DNA of 64,000 bases, taken from positions 17,189,001 through 17,253,000 of the forward strand of contig JAUIMM010000016.1 of the NCBI GenBank assembly GCA_031769625.1, in the 5' to 3' direction. Under the pieces are notes generated by a model. The model was not told the DNA's origin. It saw only the letters and a list, made by a program, of their open reading frames with translations, and ran no database searches. The translations under genes and the position numbers were made by a program. This stretch comes from Taudactylus pleione. Its lineage: Eukaryota > Chordata > Amphibia > Anura > Myobatrachidae. Below are positions 44,897 through 54,840 of the stretch, one piece after another. Every line of letters starts with the position of its first letter. Position 1 is the stretch's first letter.

Positions 44897-45127
44897 TAAA
44901 GACTTAAACAATAAAATAAATGCCCAAATAGAGGAATAGTAGCTACATGAAGCCTGATGTCGCAAGTAGATACAGTGAGTTTCATATTGAGTTGGATATA
45001 TTTTGCATCTAAATTGCAAGTGCAAAATGAGCCCCCAAAATATGCACATTTTGCTTTGATTGCCAAGCTGTTCACTTGCTCTAGCTGTGTCCAGTTTAGC
45101 AAGGGTATCATCAGGGCCTTATACTGG

Positions 45128-45270
45128 GTACACACTACACACTAGACGATTTCTGGGACGATATGCCTGATTGGACCGACATATCATTCAGATCGTCTAG
45201 TGTGTATGCACTATGTGCGTTTCCATGCACCGACATCGAGGTTGTTCCTTCAGCCTTAGTCAGAACGTTG
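45128..45270. repeat. MITE fragment, 'GGTACACACT' with TCTAGTGTG hairpin
   Basis: CACACTAGACGAT and ATCGTCTAGTGTG pair across about 50 bp. Similar ends are seen near 560 and 26765. Confidence 0.5.
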
Positions 45271-45332
45271 TGAGCCCATAGCAACATTTACAAGGACCTG
45301 TGACCATGTTTCTAGAGACCCCTCCCTCCGCA

Positions 45333-45647
45333 TATTATGCCATACTGTAGTGGCCCCAGTTCATATCATGCTTCATTGGAGTGCACTCAGTTCATATTAT
45401 GCCATACTCTACTGCCCCTAGTTTCTACTTTGCAATATTACAGTACTGCTAGTTCATATTATGCCACATTACAGTGACCCCTGTTCATACTCTCGCACAC
45501 TATAATGCCTCCGGTTCATATTGTGCAACATTAGAGTGCCCTCTGGGTCATATTATGCCCCATTGTAGTACCCTAAGTTCATATTATGCCACACTATAGT
45601 GTCCCTAGTTCATAGAATGCCATACTGTAGTGTCCCCAGTTCATATA
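45333..45647. repeat. ~35 bp minisatellite, about 9 units
   Basis: The unit is approximately AGTTCATATTATGCCACACT followed by ATAGTGNCCCC. Further degenerate units (AATTCATAGTATGCCACACAG) continue to about 45800 beyond a (TA)n tract at 45650-45680. Confidence 0.85.
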
Positions 45648-46149
45648 TTATATCTATATATATATATATATATATATATACATACATACACATCAGTCAC
45701 TGAAAATGAAATGTCAGCATTAAGCACAATAGGACCCAAAATTCATAGTAATACACACCAGTAGAACCCCTAATTCATAGTATGCCACACAGTAGGCCTG
45801 CCAATTCACTGTTAAATTGTTTTCATGCTGTAAACATGCATTGATGAGACATTTGACATGACTCTCAGTACTGCAAAATCTGTACAGACTTGCCCAGTGT
45901 ATTACATGAATAACTTAGAAGTTTGTTAAGGGAAAAGAGGAAGTACTGTAGATGACAGTAAAAACTCCCTTAATATTGGCTAGTGGATTTAGCTTTCCAT
46001 TCAGACACACCTGCTGTGGATATTTTAAGGTCAATATATTTTTTCTTCACTTGTGTCTATGGCTAGCTACTAAACTGGCGATTAGTGGGTTTAAAGAAAC
46101 AATGTGCTGAGGCAAGATGTGTCTACATCTCACATATATATCACTAGCT

Positions 46150-47035
46150 GAAGTACATGGTGTTGCCAGGGTTTAAATCTTCAAGTTATTAAGTTTTATT
46201 ATGCGATGTCATCTAAATCCATCCAGTGGAAAGCTCACACAAGGCTCCCTGGGTGGTCAAAGTTCTGCCTGGTGCACTCCACCATGAGGTCTGACCAGGA
46301 CACCAACCAGTCCATTAGGCACCCCAGACCAATTGCTACCCCTCTGTGAAGTTTTCATCAAAATCCATCCAGTGAAAGGCCCAGAACAGGCTCCCCAGGT
46401 CAAAGTTCTGCCAAGCGTACACCAATAGGATCCGACCGGGACCTCAACCCCCTAGTATGTCTTCTGGGATCTGATGTTACCACTCTGTGAAGTTTTAATC
46501 CAAATTATGCGATGTCGTCCAAATCCATCCACTGGAAGGCCCAGAACAGGCTCCCTGGTTCAAAATTCTGCCTGACGCACTCCGCCGTGAGATCTGACTG
46601 GGACCCCAACCACTCCATTAGGCATCCCAGACCAATTGCCACCCCTCTGTGAAGTTTTCATCCAAATCCATTCAGTGAAAGGCTCAGAACAGGCTCCCCA
46701 GATCAAAGTTCTGCCAAGTGTCACTAGGTCAAAGTTCTGCCCAGCATCCACCAACAGGAGGTCCGACCGGGACCTCAACCCCCTAGTATGTCTTCTGGGA
46801 TCCAATGTTACCACTCTGAACGTTTCGTCCAAATACATCCAGTGGAAGCCTCAGTACAGGCTCCCAGGGTCAAAGTTCTGCCCAACTTACATAAACAGGA
46901 GGTCCGACGCCCCTAAAACCTGGCCAGGATCCAACTAGACCACCTTGAATTGGTTTCATCCCAATTGGTGCAGAGGTTTCTGAATGCATAACAGAACAGA
47001 CAAACAAACAAACAGACCAATTAATTTTATATATA
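46150..47035. repeat. Tandem repeat of ~150/300 bp units with a CAAACAAACAGAC tail
   Basis: 'aaatccatccagtg(a/g)aaggc', 'caggctcccnagg tcaaagttctgcc', 'ggaggtccgaccgggacc' and 'tctgtgaagttttcatc' recur five to six times between 46200 and 46960. The block ends AACAGACAAACAAACAAACAG then TTTTATATATAAGATAA, a tail style seen on some retroposed repeats. A small frame at 46636 is produced by the units. Confidence 0.8.
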
Positions 47036-47171
47036 AGATAACTATACTTGTTTCCATAAAATCTGTGTGCAGATTCAAAGAATATGCTCATAATTCCTAT
47101 CCTGCAAATTATATATATTTACACTTTCCAAGAGAGTTAGGCAATATTCTATATAATAAATCTTTATTCAT

Positions 47172-47420
47172 ACTTGCCTACCTTCCTGGATCACCCGGGA
47201 GGCTCCCAAAACTCAGGTGGTACTCCGGGACGCCCAGGAAAAGTGGGCAACTCTCCCAGAGGCTGGAGCGACCCATCCGTTGCCGCCCACTTAGGGAGTG
47301 AATTGGGGGAAACAGGCAGCTGTTGAAGTAATTTGTGTTGAATCGCATTATCATGGTTCTGCCCCCCGCTTCACATTGCGGGTAATCGTGGCATTGTATA
47401 GTGGGAATGGGGCTAGCACA
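47172..47420 (+). repeat. Interspersed repeat 'CTCCCGG' family, copy 3
   Basis: TACTTGCCTACCTTCCTGGA, then ACCCGGGAGGCTCCC, CTCTCCCAGAGGCTGGAGCG, TGTTGAATCGCATTATCATG and the CACATTGCGG...GCATTGTA hairpin follow the order of copy 1. Confidence 0.6.
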
Positions 47421-47863
47421 CACCCTCCATTCTGGCATACATCAGCTGCAGTACATCCGCCACAGTGCCAACCGGGCTGCCCCATCCCAGAGGGAGCAGC
47501 TAAAAGGTCGGCAAAAATGTCTTTATTCAACTATTAAAATCACAACATTGGCAAAAATGTGTTCATCTGTAACTGCTATAACTACTGATGACTTTCTAAC
47601 TGTTACTTACAGTGCACAAGAAGGCACAATGCAGTTTCTGGGCTCCAAATATTACAATAACACTCTCAAATTTAAAATATTTTGCTGGCATTAATATCAC
47701 TGTATAGATGTGGGATTATGCATGAAAATGATTGGTCCCAGAGTCCGCTCTGTCCAGTGATTGCACCATGGCTCTCCTGCAACTCCCTAGCTTTGCCCCT
47801 GAGCTGCAGAAGTCTCCAGGAGGATCATTACGGCACTGCAGGGACTGCAAGCAGAGAGAGGAG

Positions 47864-48580
47864 CAGGGCCGTAACTAGAGTGGTGCGACATGTGCCACCG
47901 CACAGGGCACTCACTTATAGCGTCTTCTTCTTTAATCCCTGGAATCTACACCCTAGTCGACTAACCCTCCATCTGGCAACCCCCAAGCACCTGCAGTCAC
48001 ATCTGCTTTTATTCAACGCACACATTTCAAAATACTGTCATACCCGGGATTCGAACCTATAACCTCTCAAATGGCAGTCTTACACATGGCTCCTTTTGCC
48101 CCACAATTTCTCATGGCAGCCCTGAACACAGCACCAATTTCTGACACCAGTGTTACCAGCACACCTTGAGTACCCTTTCCAGTGAGTTCAGCTTCCGGCG
48201 TAGGATACATACACGGATCTCCCTGCCGCTGATATTTATATACACTACAAGTAACACTCTATCTATACCTTCAGTCGGTGATCTACACTGCTGGCTCCAG
48301 GCTTGTGCACGGCTGTTTCCTACATCTAGAGATGGTGACTTATACTGCATAAATATTGTGTCTCATCACTGCAGCCATTGGTTTCACACCTGGATAACAG
48401 TGGCACAAAGGGATCGGTACCCCTTAATCATCATACCGGCCAAATCAGATTTGTCATGGCCCTTCTCCATGAGGCCATGCCCCTTTTTCAGACGCACATC
48501 TTATGTCCCTATTTGAAAAATATGGGGGTCACTAATGCACTTTCTGGCCCAGGGCATCAAAAAGTCTAGTTACGGCTCTG
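47864..48580. mobile_element. Non-autonomous hAT (717 bp), TSD GAGAGGAG
   Basis: The left end CAGGGCCGTAACTAGAG and right end CTAGTTACGGCTCTG are inverted repeats flanked by perfect GAGAGGAG (47856-47863, 48581-48588). There is no transposase. It contains an antisense GGATTCGAACC that looks like a tRNA T-loop/B-box. The same left end reappears at 63914. Confidence 0.92.
48010..48085 (-). repeat. tRNA-like B-box remnant inside the hAT
   Basis: On the minus strand GAGAGGTTATAGGTTCGAATCC resembles the T-arm of a tRNA. The predicted T-stem pairs poorly beyond two base pairs and I could not build D or anticodon arms, so this is at most a tRNA-derived SINE piece, not a tRNA gene. Confidence 0.3.
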
Positions 48581-48849
48581 GAGAGGAGTGCAGGCATGGC
48601 CATACGATGCTCTGGGGAGAGGCAGCAGAAGGGCATGTTAAGCCTGGCACTCTCCTGTTCTGTAATGAGTCGGGTCGCGGACAGCAGGGCTTAGTACAGG
48701 CCAGATATGCTGTTCTATTAACTCCAGTCACGACGGGTACAGTGCAACCTCCTGGTCTGGCACCTCTTGAGTCTGCAGGCCAGTCCATGAAGCCCAGTTC
48801 ATCTGTGCTGAACACCCAACCCTTTGCTCCGTCTGCTCCTAGACTCTGG

Positions 48850-49320
48850 GCCTGATTCAGATATGTACACCAATGCAATCGCATCTGGTATTTCCAAGGA
48901 TGGACTGGGGCTGCTCAGCAGCCCTGGCAGTCCCACTTACGCGAGCACCGCAAAAAGGGCATAGCCACCCCTCATGGGGGCGTGCCACAAGTCACGGGAT
49001 AGTGGCCTCGTAGCACACCACCGTCTTTTAGTTTCCCAGCTGAGCAGAGCACCAGGAGGCAGAGCTGCTCGGCCGAGGTTTGCAGCTGCACCTGCCCATC
49101 TGCCCACTGGCCCTTCTGGCATTTGCCAGAAGTGCCAGATGGGCAGTCCAGCCTTGGGTATTTCACACAAAAGCAGTAGCGAAAATATGCTAATGTTTCC
49201 AAAGCTTACCCAAGCATAGGGACACCAACTGCTGCCTTCTCATATCCATCCGATGATATACAACAGTGTAAACAATAAACATCGGTAGCACCGATGAAGA
49301 TTGGGCAGCCATGCAGCCTA
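48850..49320. mobile_element. MITE of GGGCCTGATTCAGA type with inserted segment
   Basis: The left end GGGCCTGATTCAGATATG starts the copy. From about 49165 the sequence is the inverse of 15490-15620 (GCTAATGTTTCCAAAG, CATAGGGACACC, CTCATATCCATCCGATG). The middle (48898-49150), starting GGATGGACTGGGGCTGC, is unrelated and was probably inserted. Confidence 0.6.
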
Positions 49321-49438
49321 TTACGAGCCACAAACACTGCAGCTCTCATAACACGCAGATGGCTCTCATGCTGCATAGGAGATCACAATAGCTAATTTAT
49401 GCAGGCTCATGAAATGACGTTTAAATTGTCTAGCCACC

Positions 49439-49790
49439 CAGGGCCGGATTAAGGCTTGCAGGGCCCTGGGGCAACTAAGTTGTGGGGGGCCCCACCAAAC
49501 CACACGGAGTCTACACCTACCCCTTCTGATTACTTACCTTCCTGCTCTGTGTTGTGAATGCAGCAGCACAGTCAGTGCTGCTTGCATAGAGCGCAGAATG
49601 GCTCCTGAAGCCCGACATCAATGATCAGCGTCACAGACATGATGTCACGTGATGCTGATGAGGGGACTCGGGCGCCGCTCTGCGCTCTTTGCAGCAGCGC
49701 TGACTGCACTGTTGCATTCAGAAAACAGATCAGTGACAGCTTAGCCCCCATCCGGGAACAGGTGCCACTGGGCAGGATTTTCTGAGGAGG
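49439..49790. repeat. Interspersed repeat, CAGGGCCGGATTAAG end
   Basis: CCAGGGCCGGATTAAGGCTT opens a GC-rich stretch with GCAGGGCCCTGGGGC. The terminus resembles hAT ends (CAGGG...), but no matching right end or target duplication is visible before PLE-2 begins. Confidence 0.45.
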
Positions 49791-49972
49791 TTTTCCACAT
49801 ATGTGTATGCATATATGTATGTATGTGTATATATATATATATATATACACACACACGTGTCTGTTAAACACGCACACACATATATAAAATATTTCTTTTT
49901 GATATTAGATATAAGCCTTTAATGTGTCACAATTATGTATATGTTATGATCCTATTTGTTCAGATCGAGTCT

Positions 49973-50169
49973 AAGGGTAAATTTACTAAAGTGAGAGTTT
50001 TTAAAAGTGAGTTTTAGAAGTGATGTTGGCCATAGCAACCAATCAGATTTTAGCTATTATCTTCTAGAAGGTGCTAGTTAAATGTTAAGTAGGATCTGAT
50101 TGGCTGCTATGGGCAACATCACTTCTAAAACTCACTTCTAAAAACTCTCACTTTAGTAAATTTACCCCT
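49973..50169. mobile_element. Hairpin MITE (197 bp), end AGGGTAAATTTACTAAAG
   Basis: AAGGGTAAATTTACTAAAG and CTTTAGTAAATTTACCCCT are inverted ends, and the inner arms (GTGAGTTTTAGAAGTGATGT / ACATCACTTCTAAAACTCAC) pair as well. The right pLTR of PLE-2 shows the empty site (GAGTCTCACTG). A truncated second copy is at 63674-63749. Confidence 0.92.
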
Positions 50170-50430
50170 CACTGTCTACAGACGTCTGTCCGGGTTATGT
50201 GTATACTGAATCTGTTTTGATTGATAGGCTACTACCCCTTTCAGACATACGACCTGGGAAATTTCCTGCTCAGACCCGGGTATTTCTCCTGTGGAAATTC
50301 CCGGGTATTTGGTCAAGACCCCCCTTTCACACTACAACGTCTACCCGGGAAATTCCCTGGTAGACCCCTTTCAGACAAGAGCAGGGTTTTTCAGAGTTTT
50401 ACACAGAAAATCACAGTTTTGTCATTTTAA

Positions 50431-51660
50431 GTGGATGTTATGCTGGCACACATTAATGAGGTCATGCAAAGGTGGGGGTTTGGTATAAGGGGACTGGGAG
50501 GGGCACCTATAAGGCATTGCTGTATTTCCAAGCATCTGTGTAGCATGGAGACCTTCTATTGTCTGGTGGATTTGGTGTGCTACACAGCAACTGAGGCATG
50601 GCTGAAGCTGCTCACACTGTTCATAATCGTACAGTGTGAGATCCTGAGAAGAAGGGAGCATTTTGTGGTGGAGAGGGCATCCAAGCGCCGACATTACCTA
50701 CGCCGGAGGAGAACCTTGGTAATGTCCAGCATCTCATCCATATTGAGAGTGACTGGAGGGTCATCTCCCACAATAAGGTCTCGAGATCAACGACATGGAG
50801 AGGCTTTCTGGGCTACGGTTCAGGGGTTTACAGAGAACCAATGGATTGCAAATTTTAGGATGTCGCAAGGCACCTTTAATTACATCCTGGAACTCCTGAC
50901 CCCATCACTTACCAGGCACACTACTTGATGGAGACAGCCCATTACCCCGAGCTTCACTGATGTCTTCATTGGCTGGCCTGGTCGTGCTCATGACGCTCGT
51001 GTTCTGGCCAATTCTGATCTCTACAAGATTGCGGAGGAGAGGCAGAATAGTTGGCTGTTTCCTCGTGAGGTAACTATACACACATTTACGTCATGCTTTT
51101 TATTGCAAAACCGATATGTATTATCTTCCATACCGAACCAAAACATGATTTTTGGGATGTCATCTGCAATTTGCTCTGATATACCATATCTGCATACAAC
51201 ACTGTTACCTGTAAAGCCTTTAATAATAACTGTAATATTTGTTTCTATTTGCAGAAGTCTAAGCTTGTGGATGGAGTGGAGATACCAGTCCACATCATTG
51301 GGGATGCTGCGAATCCACTACGGAGGTGGTTGATGAAAGGGTACAGCCAACAGGTTGTGCTTTCGAACGAGCAGATCGCCTACACCCATACCCTCAGTTC
51401 AGCTAGAATGGTTGTCGAAAATGCATTCGGGAGACTGAAGGGTCGTTGGCGCTGCTTGTTAAAAAGAAACGATGTGGACATTCGGCTGATTACTGATGTT
51501 GTAGCGGCTGTATCTTGCATAACATCTGTGAGATACAACGAGAAGAATACCTGCCAGAGTGGGACATCGTGGAGGAGCCTGTTGGGAGTGATCCTTCTAC
51601 CCTTTCATCAACCTCACGTGCTTATCGAACCAATGACATAGAATTGATTAGAACCACCAT
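50431..51660 (+). pseudogene. HARBI1-like DDE transposase, first catalytic region deleted
   Basis: The first part reads through EILRRREHFVVERASKRR and MSQGTFNYILELLTPSL, the N-terminal region of HARBI1-type transposases. A TGA at 50926-50928 follows. The next match, FTDVFIGWPGRAHDARV with Asp at 50992-50994, starts 24 bases later in the same frame, so about 130-150 residues that should carry the helix-turn-helix and first catalytic Asp are missing. A GT-AG intron (51070-51254) joins FPRE to KSKLVDG. GDAANPLRRW and VVENAFGRLKGRWR, with the catalytic Glu at 51417-51419, follow. A frameshift near 51515 moves the end (NICEIQREEYLPEWD) to another frame. It cannot be catalytically active. Confidence 0.92.
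51070..51254 (+). other. GT-AG intron in the Harbinger transposase
   Basis: GAG|GTAACT at the left and TTTCTATTTGCAG|AAG at the right join two family-conserved segments in frame. The 185 bp between them has no similarity to the family. Confidence 0.8.
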
Positions 51661-52224
51661 TTCAAAAAACATTAATTCTATGTTATTGTAATAAATACAA
51701 AAACTTAATTTTTGAATTGTTCAAAAAATCTTTAATTTTAATAAAGGCCTTTTGTTTAAGTTGTATACGAAGTTTGAAAGCATTTCCATATTTCTTACAT
51801 AGGAAATAATGTTGCACAAAATACAACACAATTCAAAACCAAACAATAGTATAAAAATAAATTAAAGTGTACATTTACTTCCGAACCCAAAGTACTCCAT
51901 CTGTATGTATGGATTGATATTGTCGAAGCGTAGACAATGAGAACAATGTTAAGTGCGCATATAGCTGTGAGGCATTAAAACAAAAAAACGACAAGCAGTA
52001 ACCATAAAATTTTCAACATCATGATACGGATATGTCTAGTTAACATCACTAGATACTGTATATTTAATTACCAGAGTTAAATATTTCGGTAAACTGTAAA
52101 CTCTGGGTTTTTGACAGGAGTAAGTTCATGTGACAGAGTATTAGCTGGCAAAGTATCTTTAAATTGACCTTCGAGTACATTATCTAATGTATTATCTGTA
52201 AATGTTGAGGATGACTGAGGTGTT

Positions 52225-52450
52225 TGCGGATGCTTGGATATATGGGATGTAGTCGGCCCAAATGCTGTGGGGGACTTTACTTGTTGCGCATACTGGGGTG
52301 TTTTGCCAAATGCTGTGGGGGACTTTACTTGTTGCGCATACTGGGATGTTTTGCCAAATGCTGGGGGGGGACTTTACTTGATGCGCATACTGGGATGTGT
52401 GCCCAAATGCTGGGGGGGCTTTGCTTGTTGTTGAGCATACTTGTATGTAG
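52225..52450. repeat. ~51 bp tandem repeat encoding the Myb-like C-terminus
   Basis: TGCCAAATGCTGTGGGGGACT then TTACTTGTTGCGCATACTGG is repeated about four times. One copy has a G-run of eight (GCTGGGGGGGGACT, near 52362) where others have GTGGGGGACT. That shifts the minus-strand frame and explains the early stop at 52374. Confidence 0.85.
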
Positions 52451-53658
52451 TTTGCCCAAATGCTGTGGGGAAATTAGCGTGCTGGTCATACTGCGATGTA
52501 TGCTCAAATGAGGTGGGAGACTGAGGTTGTTCCACATACTGGGATGGTTCCCCAAATGGGTTTGGATAATTAGCTTGGTGCCCAAAATGGGTGGGTGGTG
52601 GAACATGTGTTGTTTTGTAGTGGATTGTGCTCAAGATTTGAGTAAAAAATTTGCGGTTATCGCGACTAAGCCTTTCCTGCATAGCCATCATTTCCTTTAG
52701 CAAAAGACTCTGCATTTCTCTCTCATTGGCCATGAACTGCTGCAGTCTGGCATCCTCTTGTGTCTGCCATTCCGAATCTAGGTCGCATAGTTGTTCACAA
52801 AGAATATTTGTCATGGCTTTGATAGCAACATCAATTTTGCTCTTCTTCTTTTTACGTGTTGGCACTGTGAAAACTGAAAGTAAAAGAGAGAAAACATTGA
52901 GCAGATCATGTAAAAAATATTTGAAATACAAAACAATAAATGGTCCCAATTCAAAAAGCAACACGTCTCTTTGCATGCGGTGCCCATCCTCCACTACAAG
53001 ATAAACGCACAAACAATATGGTTTCTACTATATACTAGAAATTGAACTACAACATTAGATAGATTAATGCAGCAGAACATAAGTTATTTGAATTAAACTT
53101 ACTGTTACCGCGTAGGGTAGGCTTGTCTCCCTGGGTCTGTGGCTCGGACTCAGAATCTTGCCTTTGTGTTGGAGAGATCACATCTGTGCCAGTGCTTGGT
53201 TCAATGATGATGGTATTAGATGAGTCCTCATCTGTGTCATCAAATAGGACCTGCAATAATGCCGAGCTCGGCTGGCTGCTCTCTGGAGTTGTTGAAGGCG
53301 TGCATGTCATTGTTGCAGACAGTGTGCCAGCATCACTTGAAGAAGATAGAGCAATGGGGTTGCATAGTGCTGTATGCCCAAAAGCGGAAGTGCATAAATC
53401 GTATAAGGGCCACTCCATCCTTCCCACACCACTGCGATTACGATTGTGGTCATGGATCTTTGTGTATTGTTTCTTTAGGCTCTTTAGCTTATTAAGGACT
53501 TGCTGCTGTGTCTTCACAATACCACGGTTGGCCAGGATTTTGGCAATGTTGCAATAGATCATGGCATCCTTAACAGTGACTGTGATTTGAGCTTCTATTT
53601 CCTCCTCTCCCCTCACATGTAAGAGCTCACGGACCTCCTCGTCCTTCCAATGTGCCAT
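52374..53658 (-). CDS. Harbinger Myb/SANT-like DNA-binding protein, two exons
   Basis: The start at 53658 (MAHWKDEEVRELLHVRGEEE) is chosen because the Trp-led SANT helix begins there; an in-frame Met seven codons upstream is possible. Exon 1 (53658-53103) carries the SANT/trihelix-like fold through VLNKLKSLKKQYTKIHDHN and WPLYDLC, then a Ser/Thr-rich acidic linker. The donor ACA|GTAAGT at 53102 and acceptor ACTTTCAG at 52874 give an intron of 229 bp, and the phase fits. Exon 2 (52873-52374) has a lysine-rich patch (TRKKKKSKID), a predicted coiled coil (QFMANEREMQSLLLKEMMAM) and a Pro/Gln/Tyr-rich tail made of ~17-residue repeats. In Harbinger elements this partner helps bring transposase to the nucleus and the ends. 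No stop or frameshift is seen until the C-terminal repeats. Confidence 0.85.
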
Positions 53659-53679
53659 GATCAGCATCCACCTGTACAC

Positions 53680-54306
53680 AGAAAAAAGAAAGATTACCGC
53701 ACTAAAGAAAACCCAGAAAATTTAGATAATAAATAAATAAGCAAATGATTAAAAAATAAATCTCTTGTATGGTGTATTAATAATGTATTTCAGTATTTTA
53801 AAATGTATGCCATATATAATAATAGAAACAAGCTCTTTTAATAAGGTAATAAAACAGTAATTTTACACACCTGGCACCACTCTCCAACCACCTGGTACTG
53901 CACTCTCTCCTCTGTCACCTCGTAGTGTTGAGGGTCTCTCTGCAGCTGTTGTGGGACCTAAATCTGCCTTGTAGCACTACACTGCTTTTTTAGTGCTATG
54001 TGTGCGTCTGTGGCATCTGCCCTCCACTGTCCGGCTGCTGCTGATGATCTCATCAACAGGCAGCCGCGTCCAGGCCAATCAGGAGCTTTTTGGTGAAGCC
54101 CGGGAGTAAATTCCCGGGTAGCAGCATTCACACAAGTGCAGGGTAATTTCCCGGGACTTAATTCCCGGGAAAAACCCTGGTCGATTGCAGGGGCAGCTAC
54201 CCGGGAACGTGTTCCCGGGTAGGCACCTTTCAGACAGACACGTCTACCCGGGAATTTGGCTGAGGCAGGCCAAATTCCCAGGAATCTCGACAAGTCTGAA
54301 AGGGGT
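53680..54306. other. Harbinger right subterminal region
   Basis: Non-coding. From about 54090 to the end there are at least seven CCCGGGAA motifs in both orientations plus GTTTTTCCCGGG, mirroring those at 50245-50400. Such clustered subterminal repeats are likely transposase or Myb-like protein binding sites, an inference from other Harbinger elements. Confidence 0.6.
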
Positions 54307-54310
54307 ATTA

Positions 54311-54840
54311 CCTGTTCTTATTTGTGTAGATTCATTATATCAGTATTTGTATTGTTTTGAGGTGTTTAAGGTTCATGAGCCTTTGTCATGTTTGTTTGTT
54401 TTTTTCCCTTTTTTTGCATGTATATTTCAGATTTATTTATGTTTATTGTGTACACTTGTTTCCATGGCAGCATAAGATGGGGTGGGTGGACCTGGATTGC
54501 GTGGCTTCCGTGTTCTGATCCTCTGATGCACGTGATGTGTGGTTGCGGCAGTGACATCATCTGATAGCGTCCCCCTTCGGTCCGGCAGCCATGGGTGAGC
54601 ACATGAGGTGGGGATGTAAGGTGAGTTACATATAAAATATCGAAACGTTGGCTAATATTCCTGCTCCTGTAACATTTTATTGAACTGAGTGCCGCCGTCT
54701 TCGATCTGTATTTGGAAGGCAGCAGGACATTATATATATGAGAGTGCCGCCCCAACCTGGATTTTGTATGGAGTGATAGTCTGTGGCAGGACTGGCACAC
54801 TCTGGGCATAGGCACCCATTGTTTTTATCTTTCTTATCTT
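54311..54840 (+). repeat. PLE-2 left pLTR, right part
   Basis: Matches 60010-60540 from CCTGTTCTTATTTGTGTAGA through TGAGCACA(TG/CA)AGG and GAACTGAGTGCCGCCGTCTT to TAACCTGGATTTT. Compared with the right copy it lacks about 30 bases just before ATATCGAAACGTTGG at 54640, so the CTGATGA half of the hammerhead motif is gone. Confidence 0.88.

Larger units (their letters stand above)
50233..54307. mobile_element. PIF/Harbinger element (~4.1 kb) inside the PLE-2 left pLTR
   Basis: The ends TACCCCTTTCAGAC and GTCTGAAAGGGGTA are inverted, and both subterminal regions carry several 'cccgggaa(a)tt' and 'cctttcagac' repeats. TTA follows the right end (54308-54310); the left side reads CTAC, so one base of the expected TTA seems lost. 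The uninterrupted sequence GGCTACTTACCTG is seen in the right pLTR. A HARBI1-like transposase remnant lies on the plus strand and a Myb/SANT-like gene on the minus strand, running toward each other. This two-gene plan is standard for Harbinger. Confidence 0.93.

Noticed and set aside
48010..48085. Possible tRNA gene on the minus strand
   Set aside because: Only a B-box-like T-loop is present; acceptor, D and anticodon stems cannot be formed.
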